Assembly: GCF_900129445.1 (NCBI RefSeq)
Contig: NZ_FQVT01000002.1
Span: 124,001 to 188,000, forward strand
Source of the DNA: Salegentibacter echinorum
GTDB lineage: Bacteria > Bacteroidota > Bacteroidia > Flavobacteriales > Flavobacteriaceae
Reading direction: 5' to 3'
DNA: 64,000 nucleotides
Below are positions 36,951 through 46,418 of the stretch, piece after piece. Each line of letters starts with the position of its first letter. Position 1 is the first letter of the stretch. A model generated the notes under the pieces. The model did no database searches and had not been told where the DNA came from. It saw only the letters and a list, made by a program, of their open reading frames with translations. A program made the position numbers and the translations under genes.

Positions 36951-38531
36951 TTAACCTTTAGAAAGTTTTAATTTCATACCAGGTCTCAGGCTTTTATTGC
37001 CCATATCATTCCAAACCCTCAAATTTTGTACCGTAACCCCAGGAAACTTACGAGAAATACTCCAAAGCGAGTCTCCTTTTCTTACTATATAGGTTTTCTG
37101 AGCTGCTTTTTGGCTCTTTTTAGTAGTATTTTGAACCGTTGCACTCGGTTTACGGGGATAAATAGTTAGGTATTGCCCTATGCGTATATTATTACTTCTT
37201 AAGTTATTCCAGCGCTTAATACTGCTTACCCGCACTCCATGCTTCTCGGCAACCTTTCCCAAATAATCTCCACTCCTAACCCGGTATCTAATTTTATCTT
37301 CGGCTTTTGTATATCTTGGTAGTTCATCTTCTTTTTCAGCCAAATCCTTTTCAGCATAATTATAGATCGCTGCTTCATTAGCTACAAAAGCACCACTGGC
37401 TTTATGAGGTAGCCTAATCATATAATCCTCATCTTCTACAAAGGGAATAATATCGAGTTTGTAACTAGGGTTAAGAAACTGAAGCATTTCTTTATCCACA
37501 CCGGTAACTTTTGAAATTTGATCGAAAGTAATCAAGTCTTTTACCTTAATGGTATCGGTTTCAAAAAAAGCAATTTCCGGTTTTGGAGGCTGAAAATTAT
37601 GCTCTTCGGCATATTCAAAAATGTATAAAGTAGCCAGGAAAGCTGGTACATAACCCGCTGTTTCACGTGGTAAGTACCTTCTCAATTCCCAATAGTTATT
37701 AGATCCACCGCTTCGTCTTATAGCCTTAGAAACATTCCCCGGCCCAGAGTTGTATGAAGCCAAAACCAGGTCCCAATCTTTAAAGGACCTATAAAGATTT
37801 GCAAGGTATTTCGCTGCGGCCTCGGTGGACATTTGTGGGTCCATACGCTCATCTACATAACTGCTTATATCCAGCCCGTGAGCCTTTCCCGTTCTGTACA
37901 TAAATTGCCAAAGTCCTGTTGCCCCCACCCAGGATTTTGCTCTTGGGTTTAGAGCAGATTCTACAATAGCCAGGTATTTAATTTCTAACGGAATATCATA
38001 CCTGTCTAACTGCTGCTCAAACATTGGAAAATAATATTCACTTAACGCCATAAGCCTTTCCATAGCGCCTTTATTTCTCTTAAGATAAGAGTTAATCACG
38101 CTTTCTAAAATAGGATTATACTCCACATTAAAAGGGGTACGGGCATTGAGTTTTGCCAATCTTGCCTTTAGTGTATCGGTGGGAAGTTGTTTTATTACTT
38201 CTTTTTCATAATTCTGCTCTCTAATATTTTTATAAATAGAATCATAAAGATTAGAATTTGTAAGCTGTGCTTTCCAAACAGAGTCGATTTCTGCAGCTCT
38301 GGGAAGATCTTTAAGGGAGACTTTGGAAGAGTCTCTTATCACGGCAGAAATTGGTAATCTATCCCTAAATTCGGGATCTGGTTGTGTGAGAATAATTTCG
38401 GTACTGTCTACTTTTTGAAATACCTGTACTCTAAAATTCGCCTTTTCTTCTTGTTTTTCTTTTGCTTCTTCCTGCCCGTGCATACCAAGGCCCAAAAGAA
38501 AAATAAAAGATGAAATTATCTGCTTAACCAT
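36951..38531 (-). CDS. lytic transglycosylase with LysM repeats (MltD-like)
   Basis: A 526-residue exported protein with a signal peptide (MVKQIISSFIFLLGLGMHGQ). The SLT domain has its catalytic Glu in IVESALNPRAKSWVGATGLWQFM (about residues 190-212). Two C-terminal LysM domains (RYRVRSGDYLGKVAEKHGV and TYIVRKGDSLWSISRKFPGV) bind peptidoglycan. It cleaves glycan strands with 1,6-anhydro ends. I place the start at 38531 because a longer frame would run into the pgk terminator. Confidence 0.88.
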   Translation of the reverse strand: MVKQIISSFIFLLGLGMHGQEEAKEKQEEKANFRVQVFQKVDSTEIILTQPDPEFRDRLPISAVIRDSSKVSLKDLPRAAEIDSVWKAQLTNSNLYDSIYKNIREQNYEKEVIKQLPTDTLKARLAKLNARTPFNVEYNPILESVINSYLKRNKGAMERLMALSEYYFPMFEQQLDRYDIPLEIKYLAIVESALNPRAKSWVGATGLWQFMYRTGKAHGLDISSYVDERMDPQMSTEAAAKYLANLYRSFKDWDLVLASYNSGPGNVSKAIRRSGGSNNYWELRRYLPRETAGYVPAFLATLYIFEYAEEHNFQPPKPEIAFFETDTIKVKDLITFDQISKVTGVDKEMLQFLNPSYKLDIIPFVEDEDYMIRLPHKASGAFVANEAAIYNYAEKDLAEKEDELPRYTKAEDKIRYRVRSGDYLGKVAEKHGVRVSSIKRWNNLRSNNIRIGQYLTIYPRKPSATVQNTTKKSQKAAQKTYIVRKGDSLWSISRKFPGVTVQNLRVWNDMGNKSLRPGMKLKLSKG

Positions 38532-38547
38532 AATTTTATAAAATTTA

Positions 38548-38597
38548 AAAAGAGCTTGTTTAATTAAAAAGTTTAATCTGTATTTAAACAAGCTCTT
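38548..38597 (-). terminator. pgk terminator
   Basis: AAGAGCTTGTTTAA and TTAAACAAGCTCTT (14-base perfect arms at 38549-38562 and 38584-38597 or nearly so) form a hairpin about 30 bases after pgk. On the minus strand a short T-run follows. This is a convincing terminator and separates pgk from the LysM gene. Confidence 0.8.
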
Positions 38598-38627
38598 AAA
38601 GAACGTAAAAATAAAGGTTTTCTTGCT

Positions 38628-39812
38628 TTATTTTTCGATTGCCTGGATTCCCGGTAAAGATTTACCTTCTAACATCTCCAACATCGCACCACCACCGGTT
38701 GAAACGTAGCTTACTTTATTTTCAAAACCAAACTTCTTCACAGCGGCAACAGAATCTCCTCCACCTACAAGAGAGAAAGCGCCGTTTTTAGTAGCTTCGG
38801 CAATAGAATTTCCTAAGGCAATGGTACCTTTCGAAAAAGTGTCCATTTCAAAAACACCCAGGGGTCCATTCCAAAGGATAATTTTAGATTTCTGGATAAC
38901 CTCATCAAAGTTTTTAATACTATCTGGCCCGGCATCAAGTCCCATCCAATCATCGGGAATTTGGTCTATTTTTGAAGTTTGAGTCTTAGCCTCTTCAGAA
39001 AAACTATCGGCAATTATAGAATCTACCGGTAAATGTACTTCCACATTTTTTTCTTTGGCTTGTTTTAAAATATCAAGCGCCAATTCTTGTTTATCTTTTT
39101 CTACCAGGGAATCGCCAATCTTACCACCCCGGGCAAGAATAAAGGTATAGGCCATTCCACCGCCAATAATCAAATGATCAATTTTATCAAGGATGTTTTC
39201 GATCACCGTTATTTTTGAAGAAACTTTTGCCCCACCTAATACCGCAGTTACCGGTTTCTCTTTGCTATTTAATACTTTGTCAAGGTTTTTTATTTCTTTC
39301 TCTAATAGGAAGCCAAAACATTTATTTTCAAAATATTTAGCTACGATAGTCGTAGAAGCATGGGCGCGGTGCGCGGTACCAAAAGCATCATTTACATAAA
39401 TATCGCCCATTTGTGATAATTCTTTGGCAAAAGCTTCGTCGCCAGCTTTTTCTTCTTTGTGAAACCTTAGGTTTTCTAAAAGTAAGATTTCCCCGGGTTG
39501 GAGCTCATCGGCAGCTTTTCTAGCTTCTTCGCCTACACAGTCATTCACAAATTTTGGCTCTACCCCAATAATTTCTGCTACTTTCTGTACAATATGTTTT
39601 AGGGAGTACTTTTCTTCTTTTCCATCTGGTCTTCCCAGGTGCGACATTAAAACCACACTGCCACCGTCCTCCAGTATTTTTAGTATAGTTGGTTTTGCCG
39701 CTTCAATTCGGTTAGCATCGGTTACCTTTCCTTCTTTATCTAATGGCACATTAAAATCTACTCTAATTAATGCCTGTTTTTCTTTAAAATTAAAATCGTT
39801 TAAAGTCTTCAT
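38628..39812 (-). CDS. pgk: phosphoglycerate kinase
   Basis: This 394-residue glycolytic enzyme transfers phosphate between 1,3-bisphosphoglycerate and [12 protein letters not shown] (residues 17-25), SHLGRPDG (about 59-66), the hinge region GGAKVSSKI and the C-terminal [13 protein letters not shown] are all present, so both domains are complete. The length matches the family. It is monocistronic, with its own terminator. Confidence 0.98.
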   Translation of the reverse strand: MKTLNDFNFKEKQALIRVDFNVPLDKEGKVTDANRIEAAKPTILKILEDGGSVVLMSHLGRPDGKEEKYSLKHIVQKVAEIIGVEPKFVNDCVGEEARKAADELQPGEILLLENLRFHKEEKAGDEAFAKELSQMGDIYVNDAFGTAHRAHASTTIVAKYFENKCFGFLLEKEIKNLDKVLNSKEKPVTAVLGGAKVSSKITVIENILDKIDHLIIGGGMAYTFILARGGKIGDSLVEKDKQELALDILKQAKEKNVEVHLPVDSIIADSFSEEAKTQTSKIDQIPDDWMGLDAGPDSIKNFDEVIQKSKIILWNGPLGVFEMDTFSKGTIALGNSIAEATKNGAFSLVGGGDSVAAVKKFGFENKVSYVSTGGGAMLEMLEGKSLPGIQAIEK

Positions 39813-40037
39813 TATAACTATACATTTTAGTGGCCATCGCTTATCGATATCATTAAAATAGGAAATCCCGGCCGTTTTTACTAATTCCTATATCAATCCT
39901 AATTTTTCCTATATTTAAATTGTAAATTATCTAAAGGAAATACTAAGAAAGATTCATAATTCTACTGAAGCACTTCGCTTCAGCCCATGTTAACCACAAA
40001 TATAATTTTTTCCGAAGAAATTAAAGTCTATAAATTT

Positions 40038-40045
40038 TATATTTG
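40038..40045 (+). promoter_or_regulatory. possible -7 box of the delta' gene
   Basis: TATATTTG matches TAnnTTTG but ends only 3 bases before the ATG at 40049. If real, the transcript would be essentially leaderless; otherwise it is a chance match. Confidence 0.35.
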
Positions 40046-40048
40046 CCT

Positions 40049-41203
40049 ATGCTTTTTGAAGAAATAATAGGATTACATCATCTAAAGAAACACCTCACCA
40101 CCACGGCAGATAGAGGTAGAATTCCGCACGCACAACTTTTTGTAGGTAACAGCGGTAGTGGAACCCTGCCATTAGCGATTGCTTATGCGCAATATGTGCT
40201 CTGCTCCAATACTAACGGGGAGAATTTAAACGGAAACGATTCCTGCAACCAACGATTTAAAAATCTGGGACATCCAGATTTACATTTTGCTTTTCCCGTA
40301 GCAGGAAATCAAAAGGTAAAAAAACACCCGGTTTCTTCTCATTTTTTGGAAGAATGGCGCGAATTTATAAAAACCAATCCTTACGGAAATTTGTACGAAT
40401 GGTATCAAAAATTGGGGATCGAGAATAAACAGGGACAAATTGGGGTAGATGAGGCACAGGATGTAGTAAAATCGCTTTCTCTAAAATCTTATGAAGGCGG
40501 CTTTAAAATTATGATTATTTGGATGGCTGAAAAAATGAATATTTCTGCCGCAAATAAATTACTAAAGCTTATAGAAGAGCCGCCAAAAGACACCTTATTT
40601 ATTCTTATTACTGAAGATGAAGAACAAATAATTCAAACCATAAGATCGCGATGCCAAACGCTGTATTTTCCTCCTTTACCAATGGAAGAGATCGCAAGGT
40701 TTCTAGAAGAAAAAGAAGCTTGTGAAAAAGCGGAAGCATTAAAAATTGCCCATCAGGCTAATGGGAGTTATACCAAAGCTTTGCAATTGTTTAAAAAAGA
40801 CTCGGGCGATGAACAATTTGAAACCTGGTTTATTACCTGGGTACGTGCCGCTTTTAAAGCTAAAGGCAACAAAGCTACCGTACTGGAGCTCATCTCCTGG
40901 AGTGAAGAAATAGCAGGAAAAGGTCGTGAAACGCAAAAGAGCTTTTTACGTTATTGTCTCGATTTTTTTAGACAGGCGTTGGTGCTAAATTATAAAGCTG
41001 AAAAATTGGTTTATCTGGAGCCTAAAACTGCGGGATTTAAATTAGAAAAGTTTGCCCCCTTTGTTCATGGCAACAATATTAAGGATATTACCGAAGCTTT
41101 AGAAAATTCAATTTACCATATAGAACGAAACGGAAATGCTAAAATTATTCTTACAGACCTTTCCATAAAATTAACCCGATTTTTACATAAAAAAGCCGCC
41201 TAA
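40049..41203 (+). CDS. holB: DNA polymerase III delta' subunit
   Basis: A 384-residue clamp-loader AAA+ protein that helps load the sliding clamp. The P-loop is degenerate (GNSGSGTLPLA), as usual in delta', which does not hydrolyse ATP. The SRC motif is in RSRCQTLYFPP (about residues 201-211). The zinc-type cysteines appear in the insert around residues 54-68. I use ATG 40049 (MLFEEIIGLHHLKKHL); a TTG two codons earlier is not needed. It sits 2 bases before the DoxX-like gene. Confidence 0.85.
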   Translation: MLFEEIIGLHHLKKHLTTTADRGRIPHAQLFVGNSGSGTLPLAIAYAQYVLCSNTNGENLNGNDSCNQRFKNLGHPDLHFAFPVAGNQKVKKHPVSSHFLEEWREFIKTNPYGNLYEWYQKLGIENKQGQIGVDEAQDVVKSLSLKSYEGGFKIMIIWMAEKMNISAANKLLKLIEEPPKDTLFILITEDEEQIIQTIRSRCQTLYFPPLPMEEIARFLEEKEACEKAEALKIAHQANGSYTKALQLFKKDSGDEQFETWFITWVRAAFKAKGNKATVLELISWSEEIAGKGRETQKSFLRYCLDFFRQALVLNYKAEKLVYLEPKTAGFKLEKFAPFVHGNNIKDITEALENSIYHIERNGNAKIILTDLSIKLTRFLHKKAA

Positions 41204-41205
41204 AA

Positions 41206-41601
41206 ATGAATTATTTTACCACTTATATAGCCGAAATTCTTATTCTCATTTTTATTTTAATCACCTTTTTACAGTCTGGAATTGATAAGGCTATGGATTG
41301 GAAAGGAAATACAGGTTGGCTTAAGGAACATTTTGCCAACACCTTCCTTGCAAACCAGGTACCTTTAATGGTAGGTATTTTAATGATTATTGAAGTAATC
41401 ACCGGGATACTGGCGATCTTGGGTATTATTTGGTTTATCGCTTATGGGGAGAGTTCCTTTGGATTATATGCCTGTGTATTAGCCGCTATTACACTTCTCA
41501 TGTTACTCTTTGGACAAAGGGTCGCTAAAGATTACGCCGGGGCTTTTACCATAACCGGATACTTTGTGGTGGTTATTTTTGGAGTTTATATTATGTCTTA
41601 A
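41206..41601 (+). CDS. DoxX-like four-helix membrane protein
   Basis: A 131-residue inner-membrane protein with four hydrophobic helices (about 6-26, 48-70, 76-100 and 106-128) and the pattern LQSGIDKAMDWKGNTGWLKEHF at about 21-42 that recalls DoxX/DoxD proteins. The role is uncertain. The two-base gap after holB indicates cotranscription. A terminator follows at about 41650. Confidence 0.75.
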   Translation: MNYFTTYIAEILILIFILITFLQSGIDKAMDWKGNTGWLKEHFANTFLANQVPLMVGILMIIEVITGILAILGIIWFIAYGESSFGLYACVLAAITLLMLLFGQRVAKDYAGAFTITGYFVVVIFGVYIMS

Positions 41602-41646
41602 ATTCGTCTTGCCGGTTAAAGAAAATTGTAGAATATCCTAAAAATA

Positions 41647-41688
41647 AAAAGAGCTGCCTCAAAACATAGTTTAAGACAGCTCCTTTTA
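41647..41688 (+). terminator. terminator of the holB-DoxX operon
   Basis: GAGCTG (41651-41656) and CAGCTC (41677-41682) pair, with extended A and T flanks, and CTTTTATT follows. It lies about 50 bases after the DoxX-like stop. Confidence 0.75.
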
Positions 41689-41764
41689 TTCTAGAAATAG
41701 GAATCTAATTAACCCGCATAATTCACGTGATTAATGAAAAGTGCCTCTTGGTGCGGGTTAACCC

Positions 41765-41817
41765 CGACTTAGTTGTACCCATTTTTGAGTATCAAAAATG
41801 TTGGTGAAACTTAGTCG
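41765..41817. repeat. long structured palindrome between DoxX and OmpH-like genes
   Basis: The outer arms CGACTTAGTT (41765-41774) and AACTTAGTCG (41808-41817) pair at 9 of 10 positions. The inner arms CATTTTTGA (41780-41788) and TCAAAAATG (41792-41800) pair perfectly around a GTA loop. This two-tier cruciform lies between convergent genes. It is not a typical terminator because there is no flanking T-run. Confidence 0.65.
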
Positions 41818-41855
41818 CAGTATAGCTCTGAGATTCTTCTCTTGAATATTTTGGG

Positions 41856-42368
41856 TTAATTCTTTTTATAATCTTTATTTAATTCCGTAAGAATTTCATC
41901 GGTAAGATCGCGTCCATCTTCTGCATACATAATATTGGCCGATTCGTTAGAGCCAAAGATATAGGTATATCCATTTTCCTTTCCATACTCCCCAACATAA
42001 TCCTTAACTTTTTCTACAATAGAATCTATCACAGCGTCGCTTTCTTTTCTTAATTGATTTCCCTGCATTTGCTGCTGCTGCTGAATTCTTTGTTGTTTCT
42101 GCATTAGCTCCTGCTCCTTCTCTTTTCGCTTAGCCTGAGACATTTTATCCATTTCAGATTGGTAAGCTTGAACTTCTTCCTGAAATTCCTTAGCCATAGC
42201 ATCTAATTGCTTCCTCACAGAATCTGATTTTGTAGAGAACTCGGCTTCTACATCTTTCATCTCTTTGTATTCCTGAATTAATTGGGTAGTGTCAACATAA
42301 GCCGTTTTTTCCTGGTTACAGGAAGTTAGAAAAACAGCTAACACTAAAATCATTAAAAATTTCTTCAT
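41856..42368 (-). CDS. OmpH/Skp-like lipoprotein
   Basis: A 170-residue lipoprotein (lipobox LTSC, Cys17) with a long charged coiled-coil middle (about residues 35-115) and a short folded C-terminal part. The Q/E-rich coil and TAYVDTTQL start resemble OmpH/Skp periplasmic chaperones that carry outer-membrane proteins. The lipid anchor differs from classic soluble Skp. It stands alone after a long upstream AT-rich region. Confidence 0.8.
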   Translation of the reverse strand: MKKFLMILVLAVFLTSCNQEKTAYVDTTQLIQEYKEMKDVEAEFSTKSDSVRKQLDAMAKEFQEEVQAYQSEMDKMSQAKRKEKEQELMQKQQRIQQQQQMQGNQLRKESDAVIDSIVEKVKDYVGEYGKENGYTYIFGSNESANIMYAEDGRDLTDEILTELNKDYKKN

Positions 42369-42765
42369 TGTCTTTTGAATTTGTTTGCGGCAAATGTATG
42401 AAAGTTAAGCGGTATTATTCAAACCCGAATAAATCAAATACTAAGCTTTTTTAGTCACAGAAGAATAAGATATTCATGGTCACAGGGCACCTAGTTTTGA
42501 ATAATCAATATTCTAAATAAATACAAAAACAATTTAGAGCTTTTCTCAAGTTAAAAATAAAGAAGTGTTCAGTTGAGAATTTAACCCGTTTTATTTTGAG
42601 AAATAGATCACCATAAGGATTTCTTATAAGAAAACTTCATTCGATAATTAATAAATATAAAAAATGACTTAAATGGCTTTGTTTTTACTTCATAAAAGAC
42701 AAAAGACAACACTAACCTCTATTATGTATAAGAAAACGTCTTAAACGGCTTTAAAATGGGTTTTC
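42369..42765. other. gene-free AT-rich spacer
   Basis: No ORF, RNA or strong repeat is seen between the OmpH-like start and the methyltransferase end. The sequence is very AT-rich, with the motif ATAAGAAAAC present twice (in 42625-42740). The upstream promoter of the OmpH-like gene should lie near its left end but has no clear TAnnTTTG box. Confidence 0.4.
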
Positions 42766-43599
42766 TTAGTCTTTTTGAAAGAAATAAGTCAATGAAGAGT
42801 ATTCTGAAGTATGTCGGGCTTTTAAATTTGACTTCCCTCCTATTTTAAGTGCTTTTAAAAAATTCGATTTACCAGATCTATTTTTTTCTGAAAGCAAGCT
42901 TACATAAAATGCATCAAAAATAAGTGGCCTTGTTTCTACTTTCTTAAAATTATAAGATTCAAATAATTTGGTAATGCCAGCTTGTGAGAAATGCCATAAA
43001 TGTCTAGGCACATCATAAGCCGCCCAAAATTCCTGGTAATAGGCTGCATCAAAACTTTTAAAATTCGGTACGGCAATTACTGCAATTCCCCCCGGTTTTA
43101 ATAATCTATTTAATTCTTCTATTTGAATATCTAAATTTGGCACGTGTTCTAATACATGCCACATAGAAATAACATCGAAAGAATTTTCTTTAAAATTAGC
43201 GGAATCCTTTTGTAATTCAATTCCTTTTTCCAGTGCCAATTTTCTTGCCTGGGTATTTGGTTCAACTCCTGCAACGATCCAGTTTTGTTTTTTAGCTGAA
43301 AATAGAAAATCCCCGGTTCCTGCACCAATGTCTAAAATTTTATTTCCTTCAGCAATTGAATTTATCCACTTCAATTTTTGTTGAAGCATATAATTTTTTA
43401 CGCCCTGGTATATTTTATCGGTAAGAGATTTTTTAGCATCGGTATGCGAAATATAATTTTCACTTTCGTAATAAATTGCTAAATTTTCAGGTTTGGGGAG
43501 CGTTTCTAAAATCTCAAAATCATTAAGCAAACGAAGCTGAAATTCTTCCTTAGAAACTAAATAATCTTTACAAATGATTTGAAAATCTCTACTGGGCAT
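42766..43599 (-). CDS. class I SAM-dependent methyltransferase
   Basis: A 277-residue cytoplasmic methyltransferase with the AdoMet motif ILDIGAGTGDFL (about residues 89-100) and motif-4 region VISMWHVLEHVPNL (about 144-157). The family includes enzymes acting on quinones, sugars and small metabolites, and the substrate is not evident. It is separated from mnmG by a 497-base AT-rich gap and appears monocistronic. Confidence 0.83.
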   Translation of the reverse strand: MPSRDFQIICKDYLVSKEEFQLRLLNDFEILETLPKPENLAIYYESENYISHTDAKKSLTDKIYQGVKNYMLQQKLKWINSIAEGNKILDIGAGTGDFLFSAKKQNWIVAGVEPNTQARKLALEKGIELQKDSANFKENSFDVISMWHVLEHVPNLDIQIEELNRLLKPGGIAVIAVPNFKSFDAAYYQEFWAAYDVPRHLWHFSQAGITKLFESYNFKKVETRPLIFDAFYVSLLSEKNRSGKSNFLKALKIGGKSNLKARHTSEYSSLTYFFQKD

Positions 43600-44096
43600 A
43601 AAAGAATTTTTGATCTGGATTTTTACTAATAGACGCTTTAAATTTTTAAACGAATATTTAATTTATCAATATTGGTTATTGTAAATGAATTAATATTAGC
43701 ATTCTCAGGTAATGATTTTTCAGACATATTTGGATGAATTTTTTCCCTCAAACCTATATTATTTCTAAACAAGTTATGTCATTTTTCGAGTTTTGATGTT
43801 TATCAAAATCAGACTATATTCTTTAAAATTCGCTTTGAAATTTTAGTTTCGTGATAATCTACACTGCAACATAATTCACGAATTTTACAAAATCTACAAG
43901 TCAAGAACTCTAACTCTCTTAAAGAATATTTTAATGATTAATTCAAACTTTTTTTAAACCATAGATTAGGCAAAATACTTCTTCAAAACATTAAAATGGG
44001 CTGAATTTTATTTCTAAAATCCAACCCAATATTTACTACTAATATTCAAAAATAATACTTTAAACTTATTGATGTTCCACGTGGAACGTTAGATAT
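43600..44096. other. AT-rich spacer holding a parS site
   Basis: There is no gene. The right end (44073-44088) holds the parS palindrome. The remainder is AT-rich and lacks good hairpins. Confidence 0.5.
44073..44088. promoter_or_regulatory. parS centromere site, left copy
   Basis: TGTTCCACGTGGAACG contains the 14-base palindrome GTTCCACGTGGAAC at 44074-44087, a form of the ParB-binding parS sequence TGTTNCACGTGNAACA. Only the last base differs from the full site. It lies just after the mnmG stop. Confidence 0.82.
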
Positions 44097-45968
44097 TTAT
44101 CTTCCCAGATAAACCAGTAAAACCGAAATATCATTAGGGCTCACTCCACTAATTCTTGAGGCTTGTGAAATAGAAGTTGGCTGAATTTTATTCAGCTTTT
44201 CCCGTGCTTCAAAAGACATTGATTTTATCTTCGAATAATCAAAACCTGAAGGGATTTTTACATCTTCCAATCTATTCAATTTATCGGCATTATTCTTTTC
44301 CTTCTGAATATAACCCGAATATTTTACCTGAATTTCGGTTTGCTCCAGCATTTCGGTATTCAAATTATGTTCTGTTATGTACTCCTCTACCCCAGGAAAA
44401 TTCCGAATATCTTTCATCGTAATATTTGGTCTCGAAAATACTTTAAAAATCTTATCGCATTGTTTCATTAAAGAAGAATTATTGGCTTCTAAAATGGGGT
44501 TCGCATCATTATGGGAAACACTTTTATTCCGAAGAAACTCAACAAAAGCCTCTGACTTTTCTTTCTTTTCTTCCATCTTTTTCATTCTCTTTTCAGATGC
44601 TAAACCAATTTTATAGGAACGTTCCGTTAACCTAAAGTCGGCATTATCCTGTCGCAATAAAGTACGATACTCGGCACGCGAAGTGAACATCCTGTAAGGC
44701 TCTTCGGTACCTTTAGTAATCAAATCATCAATTAAAACACCAATATATGCCTCATTCCGTTTTATAATAAACTCTTCCTTCTCCTGTACTTTCAAGGCCG
44801 CATTTACACCTGCCATTAAACCCTGGCAAGCCGCTTCTTCATAACCCGTGGTCCCATTAATTTGCCCAGCGAAATAAAGACCTTCAACCAATTTAGTTTC
44901 CAGGGTATGCTTTAATTGTGTTGGTGGAAAATAATCGTATTCAATTGCATAACCGGGTCTAAAGAACTTCACATTTTCAAAACCGGCGACAGAACGCAAA
45001 GCTTTAAATTGAACATCTTCGGGTAGTGAGGTAGAAAACCCATTCACATAAACTTCTACCGTATTCCAACCTTCAGGTTCAACAAATAGTTGATGCCTAT
45101 CTTTATCGGCAAACCGATTAATTTTATCTTCTATACTGGGACAATATCTAGGCCCAATACTTTTAATTCTCCCATTAAACATGGGCGATCTTTCAAAACC
45201 TTCTTTCAAGACCTCATGCACCTCTGGTGAGGTGTAGGTCATATAACAAGAGCGTTGTTTTTCTAAAGGTTTGGTTTCATCTAGAAAAGAGAATTTTGCG
45301 GGTTCTTCATCCCCGGGCTGCTCAATCATTTTAGAGTAATCTAAAGATCTCCCATCTACCCGCGGTGGTGTACCTGTTTTCATTCTACCAGATTCAAAAC
45401 CTACATCCTGCAGGTCTTTGGTAATTCCGGTAGCAGCCCTTTCCCCTGCTCTACCACCACCAAAGTTTTTATCGCCAATATGAATCAAACCATTTAAAAA
45501 AGTACCATTGGTCAAGACTACGGTTTTAGCTCTTATTTCCAAACCTAAAGAAGTTTTCACTCCTTTAAGTTCGTCCCCTTCTAAAATAAGCCCCGCGACC
45601 ATCTCCTGATAAAAATCGAGGTTTGGCGTTTGCTCTAATCTAAGTCGCCAATGTTCAGAAAACATCATACGGTCGCTTTGCACCCTGGGGCTCCACATGG
45701 CAGGTCCTTTAGATTGATTAAGCATTTTAAATTGTATCGCACTGGTATCACTTACCATTGCGCTATAGCCGCCCAAAGCATCAATTTCACGTAATATTTG
45801 TCCTTTCGCAATTCCTCCCATAGCGGGATTACAGCTCATTTGAGCAATATTTTGCAGGTTCATGGTAACCAACAAGGTTTTACAACCCAAATTTGCGGCT
45901 GCAGCGGCAGCTTCGCTTCCTGCGTGCCCCGCTCCAACTACAATTACATCATATTCATTCTCGAACAT
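44097..45968 (-). CDS. mnmG: tRNA uridine-5-carboxymethylaminomethyl modification enzyme MnmG
   Basis: A 623-residue FAD enzyme that, with MnmE, modifies U34 of tRNAs reading split codon boxes. The FAD motif VVGAGHAGSEAAAAAANLG is at residues 10-28. GIAKGQILREIDALGG is near 52 and the conserved ARISG-type C-terminal region appears as ASRISGVSPNDIS. The length is standard. Flanking parS palindromes are of chromosomal interest: this gene (formerly gidA) sits near oriC in many bacteria. Confidence 0.97.
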   Translation of the reverse strand: MFENEYDVIVVGAGHAGSEAAAAAANLGCKTLLVTMNLQNIAQMSCNPAMGGIAKGQILREIDALGGYSAMVSDTSAIQFKMLNQSKGPAMWSPRVQSDRMMFSEHWRLRLEQTPNLDFYQEMVAGLILEGDELKGVKTSLGLEIRAKTVVLTNGTFLNGLIHIGDKNFGGGRAGERAATGITKDLQDVGFESGRMKTGTPPRVDGRSLDYSKMIEQPGDEEPAKFSFLDETKPLEKQRSCYMTYTSPEVHEVLKEGFERSPMFNGRIKSIGPRYCPSIEDKINRFADKDRHQLFVEPEGWNTVEVYVNGFSTSLPEDVQFKALRSVAGFENVKFFRPGYAIEYDYFPPTQLKHTLETKLVEGLYFAGQINGTTGYEEAACQGLMAGVNAALKVQEKEEFIIKRNEAYIGVLIDDLITKGTEEPYRMFTSRAEYRTLLRQDNADFRLTERSYKIGLASEKRMKKMEEKKEKSEAFVEFLRNKSVSHNDANPILEANNSSLMKQCDKIFKVFSRPNITMKDIRNFPGVEEYITEHNLNTEMLEQTEIQVKYSGYIQKEKNNADKLNRLEDVKIPSGFDYSKIKSMSFEAREKLNKIQPTSISQASRISGVSPNDISVLLVYLGR

Positions 45969-45986
45969 AAATTCTCTCTTTCATAT

Positions 45987-46418
45987 TTATTGTTCCACGT
46001 GGAACAATGCAATTTTTTCGTCTTCCTTTTGTCGCATTAAAGTGGCTTCACTTTCAGTTTTATCTTTATAACCACATAAATGTAAAATCCCGTGTATAAT
46101 CACTCGTTTTAGTTCTTCAGAAAAATCAACATTATATTCCCTGGCATTTTCTGTCACACGATCTGTGCTTATAAAAATATCCCCGTGTAATTCATCTTCC
46201 TGCGAATTATCAAAAGAAATAATATCGGTATATGTATCGTGTTTTAAAAAGCGTAAATTAATCTTGTATAAATAATCATCGTCACAAAAAATATAATTGA
46301 TCTCACCCAGGCTTTTTCCTTCCGATGAGATGACCTTTTTAATCCAGGCGCTTATAGCCTCCTCATGCTCCAACTCAAAATCATTCTCACTGTGAAAATT
46401 AATTATCCTTTCGTTCAA
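45987..46418 (-). CDS. ybeY: rRNA maturation endoribonuclease YbeY
   Basis: A 143-residue metalloprotein needed for 16S rRNA 3'-end processing and 70S quality control. The metal motif reads HGILHLCGYKDKTESE, matching H-x3-H-x5-H except that the third ligand position holds Asp in place of His. The gene overlaps the upstream DUF4175 gene by 20 bases. Its final codons (FHVEQ stop) are formed by the right parS palindrome. Confidence 0.93.
   Translation of the reverse strand: MNERIINFHSENDFELEHEEAISAWIKKVISSEGKSLGEINYIFCDDDYLYKINLRFLKHDTYTDIISFDNSQEDELHGDIFISTDRVTENAREYNVDFSEELKRVIIHGILHLCGYKDKTESEATLMRQKEDEKIALFHVEQ
45991..46006. promoter_or_regulatory. parS centromere site, right copy
   Basis: TGTTCCACGTGGAACA is a full 16-base palindromic ParB site. 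It overlaps the end of the ybeY coding sequence, where it supplies the codons for FHVEQ. It lies 22 bases before mnmG. Confidence 0.87.

Noticed and set aside
37661-37675. CACGTG-containing sequence as a third parS site
   Set aside because: CTGTTTCACGTGGTAAG matches only the left half; the right half departs from the palindrome.
38532-38591. Longer LysM protein start at 38591
   Set aside because: It would begin inside the pgk terminator hairpin and lacks a signal peptide at the front.
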